In this document: piece by piece, positions 18,926 through 27,440 of the stretch
How the letters are laid out: each line of letters starts with the position of its first letter
Numbering within the stretch: position 1 is the first letter of the stretch
NCBI GenBank assembly: GCA_025351185.1
Contig: JANXWJ010000157.1
Location: 1 to 43,185 of the forward strand
DNA length: 43,185 nucleotides
Direction: 5' to 3'
Origin: Candidatus Nanopelagicales bacterium
GTDB taxonomy: Bacteria; Actinomycetota; Actinomycetes; S36-B12; CAIYMF01
The notes under the pieces: generated by a model
What the model was told of the DNA's origin: nothing
The model's database searches: none
Seen by the model: the letters and a program-made list of their open reading frames with translations, nothing else
Program-made: the position numbers and the translations under genes

Positions 18926-19342
18926 GCTTCCCCCAAAACACGAGCGACCGATTCCCTGGCCGCGACTAGATCGGGAACCTACCTGAGAGAATCCTGAGCA
19001 CAATCCAGAACCGGCCCCATGTGGCTCCATGTGAGTGAATCGTTACCTACCGCTACGAATTGCTCCGAACGAGGTGGCCTCACGTAGCCAGCGCAAGCCC
19101 GCAGCAACGTCGACGAGCCCGCCCCGCGGGTAGACCCCGTCGGCTGAGGAACAAGGGAGCCCCCTCCCACACCAGTGCCGCACAGCCCCGAAGCGCACGC
19201 TGCGCTGGGTTCATCCTGGGCTCAAACGAGCCGCCAGCACCCGGATCCAATCGAAGTCGCGGGGCACGAGAACCCATGTACGCCAACATCTTTCAGCCCT
19301 AGGCCGGAAAGTCCAGCACGCCCTGATACGGCTCGGGCCCGT
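18926..19342. other. 417-bp region between rhs2 and the tRNA-Lys fragment
   Basis: No supported gene. It must hold the rhs2 promoter and the outer edge of the island. The ribosome site GGGGGAA for rhs2 lies at 18928-18934. Short open frames here lack start signals. Confidence 0.4.
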
Positions 19343-19384
19343 CTCTTAATCCGCGGGTTGTAGGTTCAAGTCCTACGCGGCGCA
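19343..19384 (+). other. 3' half of tRNA-Lys(CTT), attachment-site remnant
   Basis: The sequence reads a tRNA from the anticodon loop onward: loop CTCTTAA (19343-19349, anticodon CTT), the 3' anticodon stem TCCGC, variable region, a perfect T-arm (GTAGG 19360-19364, TTCAAGT loop, CCTAC 19372-19376), the 3' acceptor strand GCGGCGC and discriminator A. The expected 5' anticodon stem GCGGA is absent, and CCCGT is there instead. No D-arm or 5' acceptor strand exists upstream. Tyrosine-recombinase islands commonly recombine at the anticodon loop and leave such a 3' copy. Confidence 0.8.
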
Positions 19385-19391
19385 CGTGTGT

Positions 19392-19419
19392 GAAGGCCCG
19401 GTCCTCGGACCGGGCCTTC
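19392..19419 (+). terminator. strong hairpin after the tRNA-Lys fragment
   Basis: Perfect 12-bp stem GAAGGCCCGGTC / GACCGGGCCTTC with a CTCG loop, 7 nt after the tRNA 3' end. It probably belongs to the original tRNA gene and travelled with its 3' half. Confidence 0.75.
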
Positions 19420-19502
19420 GCTATGTGACCTACGGCGGTACCAGCCTCGCCGCCGTTGTCGGTGCCTAGGCGTGTCGTGACAGGGTGAGGGTGTCCTCAC
19501 CC

Positions 19503-19518
19503 ATACCCCTAGGGGTAT
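19503..19518. promoter_or_regulatory. CsoR/CstR-type operator upstream of sqr
   Basis: Perfect 16-bp palindrome ATACCCCTAGGGGTAT, ending 42 bp before the sqr ATG. CsoR-family repressors of the persulfide-sensing CstR type bind TACCCC...GGGGTA sites. The same arms recur at 31606-31623, beside a CstR-like gene. Confidence 0.75.
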
Positions 19519-19560
19519 AGTGCAACGCAGGCTCACCAGATGAATCTCGAGGAGATCTCT

Positions 19561-21018
19561 ATGGTTCGCGTCGTCGTACTGGGTGCTGGAATCTCTGGCC
19601 ACACCGCCGCTCTTCACCTGCGTCGCCTGCTCGACAAGCAGCACGAGGTCGTGGTGGTGTCACCCAACTCGCAGTGGAACTGGATTCCGTCCAACATCTG
19701 GGTCGGAGTCGGTCGGATGAAGCCGTCGCAGGTGACGTTCCCGCTCAAGCCGGTCTATGACAAGCACGACATCGACTTCCGCCAGGCCAAGGCAGTCGCC
19801 CTGCATCCCGAGGGCGGCGAATCGACAGCCACGGGCTACGTCGACGTCGTCTACACCGACCCCGCGAGGGCCGGCGAGACGCAGAGCATCGAGTACGACT
19901 ACGTCATCAACGCGACCGGTCCCAAGCTGAACTTCGCCGCGACCCCCGGTCTCGGTCCGGACGGCTACACGGAGTCTGTCTGCACCTACGGCCACGCGGA
20001 CCGTGCGGCTTCGGCGCTCGCCGACGTGATCCGCAAACTCAAGGCGGGGCAGCGTCAGACCCTCGTGATCGGTGTCGGTCACGGCACGTGCACCTGCGAA
20101 GGTGCCGCCTTCGAATACACGTTCAACGTCGAGCACGAGCTGCGTGCAGCGGGCGTGCGCGACCTGGCCGAGCTCATCTATCTCACCAACGAGTACGACC
20201 TCGGCGACTTCGGTGTCGGCGGATTGTCTTTCAAGCAGAACGGTTTCGTGACCAGCAGCAAGTTGTGGACCGAGTCGCTGTTCAAGGAGCGTGGCGTCAA
20301 ATCGATCCTGCGTGCGCACGTGCAGAAGGTCGAGGAAGGCACGATCTTCTACGAGACCCTCGACGGCGTCGAAGACACCCTGAGCTTCGACTTCGCGATG
20401 CTGCTGCCTCCCTTCCGCGGCCAAAACCTGCTCGCGGTCGCCCGCGACGGCAGCGACATCACCGCGCAGGTATTCGCACCGAGCGGCTTCCTCAAGGTCG
20501 ATGCCGACTACACGGCGAAGCCGATCGAGGAATGGAAGGCAGCTGACTGGCCGAGCACCTACGTCAGCCCGATGTATCCGAACGTGTTCGGTGTCGGGAT
20601 CGCCTTCGCGCCGCCGCACCCGATCTCGACACCGCGCAAGGCACCCAACGGCACCGTCATCTCCCCTGCCCCGCCGCGGACGGGGATGCCGTCCGGGCTG
20701 ATGGGTCGCGCCGTCGCGATGAGCATCTCCGACATGATCTCCGGCAAGTCCCAGGTGCCCGAGCACCGCGCCTCGATGGCCGAGATGGGCGCCGCCTGCG
20801 TCGCCTCCGCCGGCGCGGGCTTCACCCAGGGCACCGCCGCCTCGATGACGATGTATCCCGTCGTGCCGGACTACGACCGCTTCCCCGGCTATGGCCGCAG
20901 CCTCACCGAGACGACGGGTGAGATCGGGCTCGCCGGCCACTGGATGAAGCATCTGCTGCACGTCATGTTCATCTACAAGGCCAAGGGCAAGCTCGGTTGG
21001 TCGATGATCCCCGAATGA
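19561..21018 (+). CDS. sqr: sulfide:quinone oxidoreductase-like FAD protein
   Basis: The start is ATG 19561 with GAGGAG seven bases upstream; the frame extends to 19540 without a site. The product is 485 aa. The N-terminal dinucleotide fold has [12 protein letters not shown] (residues 3-14) for FAD binding. Two close cysteines in GHGTCTCEG near residue 176 and one in GAACVASAG near 415 are candidates for the disulfide/polysulfide chemistry that oxidises sulfide and passes electrons to quinone. The C-terminus ([22 protein letters not shown]) is the amphipathic membrane-docking end typical of SQR-type enzymes. A CstR-type palindrome precedes it and a 65-aa gene follows 28 nt later. A related persulfide or flavocytochrome-like role is possible, since only some SQR cysteines can be placed with confidence. 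Confidence 0.82.
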   Translation: MVRVVVLGAGISGHTAALHLRRLLDKQHEVVVVSPNSQWNWIPSNIWVGVGRMKPSQVTFPLKPVYDKHDIDFRQAKAVALHPEGGESTATGYVDVVYTDPARAGETQSIEYDYVINATGPKLNFAATPGLGPDGYTESVCTYGHADRAASALADVIRKLKAGQRQTLVIGVGHGTCTCEGAAFEYTFNVEHELRAAGVRDLAELIYLTNEYDLGDFGVGGLSFKQNGFVTSSKLWTESLFKERGVKSILRAHVQKVEEGTIFYETLDGVEDTLSFDFAMLLPPFRGQNLLAVARDGSDITAQVFAPSGFLKVDADYTAKPIEEWKAADWPSTYVSPMYPNVFGVGIAFAPPHPISTPRKAPNGTVISPAPPRTGMPSGLMGRAVAMSISDMISGKSQVPEHRASMAEMGAACVASAGAGFTQGTAASMTMYPVVPDYDRFPGYGRSLTETTGEIGLAGHWMKHLLHVMFIYKAKGKLGWSMIPE

Positions 21019-21046
21019 GCCGACGACCACGATCAGCGAGGACGCC

Positions 21047-21244
21047 ATGACCAGCACCCCGTCCCAGCCAGACGCTGAGACCGTCCGTCCGGCACCTGCG
21101 GGTCTCACCGAGCCGTCGGCGTACGAAGCACCCATGCCGACCGAGCGCACCGTGCGCATGCGCACGAGCCTCCCGGTGCAGGCCTACCGGTTTGCGGTAG
21201 TCAGCATCAAGATGACCCGGATGATCCTGCGCTCGCACGGCTGA
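21047..21244 (+). CDS. small protein cotranscribed with sqr
   Basis: The product is 65 aa from ATG 21047, with GAGGA four bases upstream and 28 nt after the sqr stop. The N-terminal half is Pro/Thr/Glu-rich and probably disordered. The C-terminal half is basic ([20 protein letters not shown]) and could form an amphipathic helix at the membrane or on the SQR surface. It has no cysteine. Its spacing and ribosome site argue for a real gene. Function is unknown; a partner or assembly role for SQR is inference from position. Its stop abuts the truncated end of the chemotaxis pseudogene. Confidence 0.6.
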   Translation: MTSTPSQPDAETVRPAPAGLTEPSAYEAPMPTERTVRMRTSLPVQAYRFAVVSIKMTRMILRSHG

Positions 21245-22564
21245 CGCCTCGGAGACACCGCTGAGGTCGCTCGCGATGTCGGTCGACGCCTCGGCGGCGA
21301 CAGCGACGTTGCGACGCATCTCGTTGGTCGTCGCGATCTGCTCCATGGAGCTCACGGCACTGAGGGTGTCGCTCTGGATGGCATCGACACGGCGGCTGAT
21401 GTCCTCGGTGGCCAGCGCGGTCTCGCGTGCGAGCTCCTTGACCTCGCTGGCGACGACCGCGAAGCCCTCGCCGGCACGCGCAGCCTCGATTGTTGCATTG
21501 AGTGCGAGCAGGTTGGTCTGCTGGGCGATCGTCGAGATCACCGTGAGGACGTCACCGATCTGCATGCTCGACTCACCGCGCTGCCGCACGGTGTCGTTGG
21601 CGGTGCCGATGACCTCACGGCCACGCTCGGCCATCGAGGCGGCCTGGCTGGTGTTGCGCGAGATCTCGGTGATCGCGGCACCCAGCTGCTCGGCAGCGGC
21701 GGCCACGATCTGGGCAGAGCCGCCGACCTTCTCGATGACCTCGGCGATCTGGCCGATGAACGTGTTGACCAGACCGGCGCCCGTCGTCAGCTCGTCCTTA
21801 CCGTCCTCGGGGATCCGAGCACGGAGATCGCCCTCGCCGTCGGCGATGTCGGCGATTCGCTCGCGCAGCGACTCGAGCGGAGCCGTGATCGAGCGGATCA
21901 TGACGAGCACGATGAAGCCGACGACGAGCAGGCCGAGGAGCACCACGATGAGCATGACGAGCTTGGAGCGTGACGCCTGGTCCGACGCGACGGCGACGTC
22001 GGCTGCTGCCTGCGCATCGAGGTTGGTGCTGAGTGACGCGACAGCATCCGCGATCTTGGTGTAGTTCACGATCTCGGTGGTGAGCACCAGCTTGTTGGCC
22101 TCGCAGATCTTGGCGGCGGAGCCGTCCTCGTAGTCGGTGGCGACAGTCGCGTCGACCGACATGAAGTCCTTGTCGGCGGCCTTGGCCGCAGCGACCTTCA
22201 CCTGCTGGTCTGCGGAAAGACCGGCGTCAGACGCCAGCTTTGTGAGGTAGCCCTCGAGCAGGACGCCGGATGCGACGAACACCTTGCGGCTGTCGCCGTT
22301 GTCGTCGGCAGCGTTCTTGACGCCACGGAGCGCATCGAACGCGTAGGCCGTCTGCCAGCCGTTGAAGTCGGCCGCCTGGTACTTAGACTCGCGCGCGGTC
22401 TGGACTGCGGACGAGCTCTGGGATGAGCCCTACGCCGCATCGACCTGTCAGCTGAAGCCGGTGATGGCCAGCGCCGAGAGTCCGATGACGAGCAGGAACG
22501 GAGTTACTCCGAGCGCGATCAGTCGGATCCGGATCGGGGACCGACGCAGGAATGACACCCTCAC
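21245..22564 (-). pseudogene. methyl-accepting chemotaxis protein, inactivated
   Basis: The gene starts at GTG 22564 with a first membrane helix (IRLIALGVTPFLLVIGLSALAI). It is then cut by TGA 22450-22448 and TAG 22433-22431, both in frame. The same frame continues with a sensing segment ([19 protein letters not shown]), a second membrane helix ([22 protein letters not shown]), a HAMP region and a cytoplasmic signalling domain with the hairpin [20 protein letters not shown]. About 22-25 residues are missing between SSMEQIA and TTNEMRRNV, where the family has an IASAVEEQ-type segment. The 3' end is lost at 21245, after which the frame merely reads antisense to the sqr operon. Two stops, an internal deletion and a lost end show it is dead. 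A receptor role in chemotaxis was ancestral. Confidence 0.85.
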
Positions 22565-22887
22565 TTGCACTGCCTTCCGCACACGGACTGGCCGGTTCTC
22601 AGCGCACGGGTCCACGCCTCCTATCGCCCGTCGGCGGCCAATCCTGAGCGGAACCGTCGAGAACCGGCCATCGGTCCTCACCGCAGGCTCTCGAGAAACT
22701 CGGATGCCTGCCAGCGTCCGTTGAGGAGGCCGGGGATGCGGACAAGGCCGGTAGTCGCCGTGCCTTGCCAGGCATTCGGGGGAGGTTTCTCAGCGTCCTC
22801 ATACGTGCGAGCCGCACCCTGGAGGCTGCCCCACCCCCGAACCGGCCGAGGATCGACACCGATCCGACCGTGAACGAGAGGACCGCC

Positions 22888-23616
22888 ATGCAGGACCAGG
22901 ACCGCCCGGGCTCGAACCCGCCCGTCGAACCCACCTCGCCCATGGCCTTCGCCTCTCCGGAGGGGCTCACGGCCACCCGGCGACGCTCTCGGGTCGGCAC
23001 CGGACTCGCCGTCGCGGCCATCGCCATCGGCGCGCTCGGCGTGGCTGGCACGGCCTACGCGGCCTCCTCCACTCCCAGTCCGTCACCGACGACCGGCACC
23101 GAGGGTCCGCGGGTCGGCACTCCCGGTCAGATCGGGCAGCCGGGTGACCATGACGGTGACGGCTCGGCCGGCGCTCCTCCCGGTCGTGGCATGGGTCGCC
23201 ACGGCGGCCCTGGCGGCATAGGGATGGGCATGCGAGGTGGGATCCACGGATCCTTCGTCACGCCCAGGCTGGGCGGCGGCTACCAGACCATCGAGGCGCA
23301 GCGTGGCACGGTCACCGGAGTCTCCTCGACCTCGATCACGGTCAAGAGCGAGGACGGCTTCACCGCGACCTACGTCGTCACCGCTGACACGATCGTCAAC
23401 GCCACACGCGACGGCATCGCGTCGGTCAAGACCGGCGACGAGGTCGGCGTCACGGCCATCAAGGGCGCCAGCGACTCGACGGCAGTCATGATCATGGACC
23501 GCACCGGAATCTACGCGTCGCGTCAGAAGTGGGCACCGTCGAAGCCGGCGACCCCGGGCGGCGCAACCGGTGCGACCGGTGCCTCCGGAGCGACGGGCAC
23601 CGGCGGAACTGCCTGA
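22888..23616 (+). CDS. membrane-anchored or secreted DUF5666-like protein
   Basis: The start is ATG 22888, preceded by GAGAGGA. The product is 242 aa. A cytoplasmic tail of about 35 residues is followed by a hydrophobic segment (LAVAAIAIGALGVAGTAYAASS) that is a signal peptide or anchor. A Gly/Pro/Asp-rich linker (PGDHDGDGSAGAPPGRGMGRHGG) leads to a small beta domain around residues 135-205 (TVTGVSSTSITVKSEDGFTA, YVVTADTIV, VGVTAIKG). This is the pattern of DUF5666, an OB-like fold in exported proteins. The tail is a collagen-like GATGATGASGATG repeat. Biochemical function is unknown. A terminator shared with the convergent DoxX gene follows. Confidence 0.7.
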   Translation: MQDQDRPGSNPPVEPTSPMAFASPEGLTATRRRSRVGTGLAVAAIAIGALGVAGTAYAASSTPSPSPTTGTEGPRVGTPGQIGQPGDHDGDGSAGAPPGRGMGRHGGPGGIGMGMRGGIHGSFVTPRLGGGYQTIEAQRGTVTGVSSTSITVKSEDGFTATYVVTADTIVNATRDGIASVKTGDEVGVTAIKGASDSTAVMIMDRTGIYASRQKWAPSKPATPGGATGATGASGATGTGGTA

Positions 23617-23674
23617 CGCACGACTCCGTGCGACCCGACGCCCCCGTGCCAGCTGGCCGGGGGCGTCGTGCGTC
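23615..23674. terminator. nested hairpin between convergent genes
   Basis: GACGCCCCCG (23637-23646) pairs with CGGGGGCGTC (23658-23667). An outer 10-bp pair, GACGCACGAC/GTCGTGCGTC, encloses it. It serves as a bidirectional terminator for the genes ending at 23616 (+) and 23678 (-). Confidence 0.7.
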
Positions 23675-23677
23675 GGA

Positions 23678-24115
23678 TCAGTCCGACGTCGCGACCGCCG
23701 GTGACGCAAGGTCGTCGACCGGCAGGAGAACTCCCCAGATCATCGGGATCTGCAAGGGCATCCGCGCCCAGGCGAGGAGTGCCTTCGGCGAGGTGAGCCC
23801 GGCCTCGGCAGTGGCGCGTACGGCGTACTGCAGGTTGGACGGCCACACCGCGAGGAGCACCACGGCGCTCACGGGTCCGGCCCAGGTCAGTCGGCGCAGA
23901 AGGCCATAGGCGCACGCGAGCTCGACCACACCCGCGACCGCGTTGACCGCGACCGGCGCGGGCAGCGCAGAGGGCAGGAACTCCTCGAACGCTGACGGCT
24001 TGACCAGGTGCAGGACGCCCGAGGCGGCGAACAGGCCGATGACCGTGCCACGCAGGACGCGGCGCGTGCGGGACCGGGACGCGAGCAGGGGGGCCGTGCG
24101 CGGCGATGTGGTCAC
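23678..24115 (-). CDS. DoxX-like membrane protein
   Basis: The product is 145 aa with four hydrophobic helices: VLRGTVIGLFAASGVLHLV, AVNAVAGVVELACAYGLL, AGPVSAVVLLAVWPSNLQYA and a C-terminal one around QIPMIWGVLLPVDD. The GVLHLVKPSAFEEFLPSALP stretch after helix 1 is characteristic of the DoxX/DUF4870-like small membrane proteins. Members are tied to redox and thiol-stress responses in some actinobacteria, but a specific role cannot be assigned here. Its ATG overlaps the stop of the GroES-like gene by 4 nt, so the two are translationally coupled. Confidence 0.75.
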   Translation of the reverse strand: MTTSPRTAPLLASRSRTRRVLRGTVIGLFAASGVLHLVKPSAFEEFLPSALPAPVAVNAVAGVVELACAYGLLRRLTWAGPVSAVVLLAVWPSNLQYAVRATAEAGLTSPKALLAWARMPLQIPMIWGVLLPVDDLASPAVATSD

Positions 24116-24459
24116 AGGTAGAGCCCGGAGTGGCCGTCGCTGACGCGCGAGGCAGCCAGCGCATGCACGTCACGCTCGCGCAGCAGGACGTACTCGCTGC
24201 CCTGCAGCTCGACCTCGGGATGGCTCTCGGGGTCGAAGAGCACCTGGTCGCCGACCTCGATGGTGCGGACGTTGGGACCGATAGCGACGACCTTCGCCCA
24301 GCTGAGCCGGTGCGCCACCTGCGCGGTCGCCGGGATGAGGATCCCGCCGCTCGAGCGACGGTCGCCGTCGCCGTCGTCGACCCGCACGAGGAGGCGGTCG
24401 TGCAGGAGCTTGATGGGCACCGAGCCGTCGGGCAGCGGTGTCGTGTCGGGGCGGGTCAC
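24112..24459 (-). CDS. GroES-like co-chaperone family protein
   Basis: The start is GTG 24459 and the product is 115 aa. The fold signature is IKLLHDRLLVRVDD at the N-terminus, then a GGILIPATAQ segment at the position of the GroES mobile loop, then VVAIGPN and VGDQVLFDP, as in the Cpn10 barrel. It is longer than a typical 95-100 aa GroES at both ends, and no groEL is adjacent. It is probably a divergent paralogue rather than the housekeeping co-chaperonin. It lies in a run with DUF427 (37 nt upstream) and DoxX (4-nt overlap). Confidence 0.75.
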   Translation of the reverse strand: MTRPDTTPLPDGSVPIKLLHDRLLVRVDDGDGDRRSSGGILIPATAQVAHRLSWAKVVAIGPNVRTIEVGDQVLFDPESHPEVELQGSEYVLLRERDVHALAASRVSDGHSGLYL

Positions 24460-24495
24460 GGCGTCGAGGCTACGTGCCTGCGCGCCCCGCGCCGC

Positions 24496-25005
24496 TCACC
24501 AGCCCCAGGAGCCCGGTGACCCCTTGAACGGTCCGACGACAGATGAGGTGATCCAGCCGCCGTAGAAGCCGCCGTCCTGGGCGCGGACCTCCTCGCCGTC
24601 GACGGTGCACCCATCGACACGACCGGGGTAGACCGCCACATGGCCGGCGATCGCGGCGAAACGCGGCGACGGCGTGAGATACGTCCAGGCCGCCGCGGGA
24701 AGCACGATCGAGCCGCTGACGACGTCGAGGTAGTCGGCGGAGCCCTTCCACTCGCAATAGCTGCCGCCCTCGCCGGGGCGCAGCGATCCTTCGAGCCAGT
24801 CCTCGCGGGGGAGGTACCAGCTCGGCGGGTGCGACGTCTCGAGCACCTGGAGGGCGCGGGTCGTGCGACAGATCTCGACGCCGCCGAGCACGACGACGAC
24901 CAGTGCCGACGACGGTCGAAGCTCGGGCGGGCGCGGGTAGTCCCAGACCGACTCCTGCCCGGGACCGACAGTCTCCGGCACAACACCGCGCGGCAGCCGG
25001 CTCAT
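24496..25005 (-). CDS. DUF427 domain protein
   Basis: The product is 169 aa. The DUF427 (PF04248) signature is clear: VWDYPRPPEL, then ALVVVVLGGVEICRTTRALQVLETSHPPSWYLP, EGSLRPGEGGSYCEWKGSADYLDV, and AGHVAVYPGRVDGCTVDGEEV near the end. Members are small soluble beta-rich proteins, widespread in actinobacteria and without an established reaction. A Cys in SYCEWKG is conserved in the family. It precedes the GroES-like gene by 36 nt on the same strand. Confidence 0.85.
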   Translation of the reverse strand: MSRLPRGVVPETVGPGQESVWDYPRPPELRPSSALVVVVLGGVEICRTTRALQVLETSHPPSWYLPREDWLEGSLRPGEGGSYCEWKGSADYLDVVSGSIVLPAAAWTYLTPSPRFAAIAGHVAVYPGRVDGCTVDGEEVRAQDGGFYGGWITSSVVGPFKGSPGSWGW

Positions 25006-25046
25006 GTCCGCGCTCGTGGGGTCACGGTGTCCGGACGCCGTCTGCG

Positions 25047-25634
25047 TCAGCGACTGCGGCGACGACGGCCGGCGGCGCGCAGACCGACGAGCAGCACGAC
25101 CACACCTGCCGCCATGAGCACCCGGTCGGGCTTGATGCCGCCGTACTCGTCGACGAACACGCGCTTGACCGAGGCGACCCCGCGCTTGGCCACGTTCTCC
25201 GGCGCGACGTAGTCCTCGAGATCGTCGATGCGACCGGCCAGCCGTGCGCGGACGACGTCGAGGTCGGCCTCGATCTGCGCGGTGCTGCGCACCGGCGGCG
25301 CGGTCTTCTCGCCGTCCTTGGCGGGCCCTGCCTTGCCGGCAGCGACCTTCTCGACCGCCGCCTTGGCGTCGGCTGTCGTCGCCTTCACGGAGTCGACGGC
25401 CTTGGTGGTGGTCGCTGCGGTCACCTCAGCCGCCTTGGTCGCGTCGGCCTTGACCTGCGCAGCTGCGGTAGCCGTGGCGTCCTTGGCGGACCGGGCCGCC
25501 TTCGTCGCCTCGGCGCCCGCAGCGTCGGCGGTCTTCTCGACGGACGCCATCGCCGTGCTCGCGGCGTCCTTCACCGCCTCTGCGGCGGAGTCCACGGTGG
25601 CTGCGGCCTTGTCGCTCAGGTTGGCATCGGTCAC
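25047..25634 (-). CDS. alanine-rich protein with DUF3618 C-terminal domain
   Basis: The product is 195 aa. Residues about 1-105 are low-complexity Ala/Lys/Thr/Asp heptad-like helix (AAEAVKDAAS, ADATKAAEV), resembling LEA-like or apolipoprotein-type amphipathic helices. After a PAKDGEKTAPP hinge comes a DUF3618 segment (RSTAQIEADLDVVRARLAGRIDDLEDY), then a C-terminal membrane helix (VLMAAGVVVLLVGL) and a basic end. It is probably membrane-anchored with a long periplasm- or cytoplasm-facing coiled region. Function unknown. It is the first gene of the DUF427/GroES-like/DoxX run, 41 nt upstream of DUF427. Confidence 0.75.
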   Translation of the reverse strand: MTDANLSDKAAATVDSAAEAVKDAASTAMASVEKTADAAGAEATKAARSAKDATATAAAQVKADATKAAEVTAATTTKAVDSVKATTADAKAAVEKVAAGKAGPAKDGEKTAPPVRSTAQIEADLDVVRARLAGRIDDLEDYVAPENVAKRGVASVKRVFVDEYGGIKPDRVLMAAGVVVLLVGLRAAGRRRRSR

Positions 25635-25701
25635 GCCGCGAGCCTACGCGGAGGTGACCCGTCGCAGCACCTTGGTCATAGCAGGTTCCTCGCCCCGCGC
25701 A

Positions 25702-26601
25702 TCAGATCCGCGCGCTCTGCCCCGCGAGGACGGTCGCCGAGGTGTCGGTGTGGTCGTCGAGACCGGCCGTGCGGCTCAGGCCGCGACCTCGGGTCGCGAC
25801 CAGCGCGACCAGGAAGACAGCGGCGTTGGTGAGCACGATCGTCGTGCCGGAGGGGATCTGGAGGTGGTAGGAGAGATACATCCCGACGGCACCGCAGATC
25901 GTGCCGAGCACAGTCGAGATCCAGAGCATCCGGCTGAACGAGTCGGTGACCATCCGCGCGACCACGGCCGGGATCACGAGGGTGGCGGCGACGAGAGTGA
26001 CACCGATGATGCTCAGGGTGGCGAGGATCGACATCGAGAGCACGACCATGAGGACGGTGTCCATCAGCCCGACGTGGATGCCCGACACAGCGGCCACGTC
26101 GGGGTCGAAGGTCGAGAACAGCAGCTGACGGTGGAGCACCACGAAAGTGACGACGGCGCCGACCAGCACCGCGCCCAGCAGCGCGAGGTCCCCGGCCGAG
26201 ACACCGTTGATGCTGCCGAAGAGCAGGCTGTCGAAGGCCGGTCCCTTGTTGCCGAACCGGGTGAGCAGGGCGACTCCGAGGGCGAACGACGCTGTGGTCA
26301 CCACGCCGATCGCTGCGTCGGCCCCGATCCGCTTGGACCGGGTCACGGCGTTGATGGCGAGCGCAGAGGCGAGCCCCCACAGCCCGGCTCCCAGCACGAT
26401 GGGGACGCCGAGCAGCGGCGCTGCGGCATAGCCTCCGAAGATCGCGTGGGAGAGGCCGTGACCGATATAGCTCATGCCGCGCAAAGTGATGTAGACGCCG
26501 ATGAGGCCGCACAGCGCACCCGCGAGTGATGCGGCCACGAGCCCCTTGACGAAGAACTGGTACTGGAACGGGTCGACGAGCATCTGCCACAGCGAGCTCA
26601 T
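25702..26601 (-). CDS. metal ABC transporter permease (ZnuB/MntB family)
   Basis: The product is 299 aa with about eight hydrophobic helices. It carries family segments FFVKGLVAASLAGALCGLIG, RGMSYIGHGLSHAIFGG (with the His/Asp-type channel motif region) and IIGVTLVAATLVIPAVVARM near the end. It forms the membrane channel for zinc or manganese import together with the ATPase and lipoprotein encoded just upstream. Its ATG overlaps the ATPase stop by 4 nt. The last 25 residues are hydrophilic. No other gene follows in the operon. Confidence 0.9.
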   Translation of the reverse strand: MSSLWQMLVDPFQYQFFVKGLVAASLAGALCGLIGVYITLRGMSYIGHGLSHAIFGGYAAAPLLGVPIVLGAGLWGLASALAINAVTRSKRIGADAAIGVVTTASFALGVALLTRFGNKGPAFDSLLFGSINGVSAGDLALLGAVLVGAVVTFVVLHRQLLFSTFDPDVAAVSGIHVGLMDTVLMVVLSMSILATLSIIGVTLVAATLVIPAVVARMVTDSFSRMLWISTVLGTICGAVGMYLSYHLQIPSGTTIVLTNAAVFLVALVATRGRGLSRTAGLDDHTDTSATVLAGQSARI

Positions 26602-27440
26602 CGCACACCGACCGATCCGTTGGCGGGATCGGTGATGGCTGCGGAGGACCGCAGGTCGGAGACGGTGGACGACTCGGTGGGGACGCTGTCGACGACGAGG
26701 GGAAGACCGAGGTGCTGGAGGATCTCCATCCTGGCGCCGAACACCTCCTCGATGACCGACGGCACGATGACCTCGTGCGGAGGACCGCTCGCGACGACAC
26801 GATGCTGCAGTGCCAACAGGTGCGGCAGGTGCGACGCCATCCCGTTGAGGTCATGGGTGGTGAGCACGATGGCGAGACCGTCACGGTTGAGGTCGTCGAG
26901 CAGGTGCAGCACCTCGTGTCGCGTCTGCACGTCGACACCTGACGTCGGCTCGTCGAGCAGGAGCAGGCTCGGTCGGCGAACGAGGGCCCGGGCCAGGAAC
27001 ATCCGCTGCTGCTGGCCACCGGACAGCTCGCGGATGTGGCGCCGCGACAGATCGGCGATGCCGAGACGCTCGAGGACCTCGGACACCTCGGCGCGCTCGG
27101 AGCGCGACGGGCGCGGGTTGAGGCCCCGGGGCTTGCGCGACATCAGCACGCAGTCGGCCACCGTGACGGGAAAGTTCCAGTTGACCGTCTCGAGCTGCGG
27201 GACATAGCTGAAGGCCAGCCCTGGCACGCGTTCGACGGTGCCGCGCGTGGGCTTCGCCGTGCCGAGCAGCAGCTTGAGCAGGGTCGTCTTTCCCGAGCCG
27301 GACGGACCCACGATTCCGGTGAACTGCCCGGGCATGACGTCATAGCTCACGTGGTGCAGGACCGCCGGGCCACCGTAGGAGAAGGTGACGTCGCGGACAC
27401 TGACCAAGGGTGTCGCGGGAACGGGCTCTGGATGCGTCAC
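26598..27440 (-). CDS. metal ABC transporter ATP-binding protein
   Basis: The start is GTG 27440, overlapping the stop of the binding-protein gene (GTGA); the frame runs further upstream, but that part is antisense-like. The product is 280 aa. Walker A is GPSGSGKTT (residues 45-53). The Q-loop lies in YVPQLETVNW, the ABC signature is LSGGQQQR, Walker B is LLLLDEPTSG, and the switch His is in LTTHD. The WNFPVTV segment after the Q-loop is typical of the ZnuC/MntA group. The C-terminal 40 residues are an unusual hydrophilic tail with no motif. It powers metal import with the 26601-25702 permease. Confidence 0.92.
   Translation of the reverse strand: MTHPEPVPATPLVSVRDVTFSYGGPAVLHHVSYDVMPGQFTGIVGPSGSGKTTLLKLLLGTAKPTRGTVERVPGLAFSYVPQLETVNWNFPVTVADCVLMSRKPRGLNPRPSRSERAEVSEVLERLGIADLSRRHIRELSGGQQQRMFLARALVRRPSLLLLDEPTSGVDVQTRHEVLHLLDDLNRDGLAIVLTTHDLNGMASHLPHLLALQHRVVASGPPHEVIVPSVIEEVFGARMEILQHLGLPLVVDSVPTESSTVSDLRSSAAITDPANGSVGVR

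Noticed and set aside
19660-21165. 501-codon open frame on the minus strand
   Set aside because: It is antisense to sqr, rich in Arg/Gly/Asp/Val like a shadow of high-GC coding sequence, and lacks a recognisable domain. The plus-strand gene has clear FAD and SQR features.
25228-26529. 433-codon plus-strand frame
   Set aside because: It is antisense to DUF3618 and the metal ABC permease, both strongly supported.
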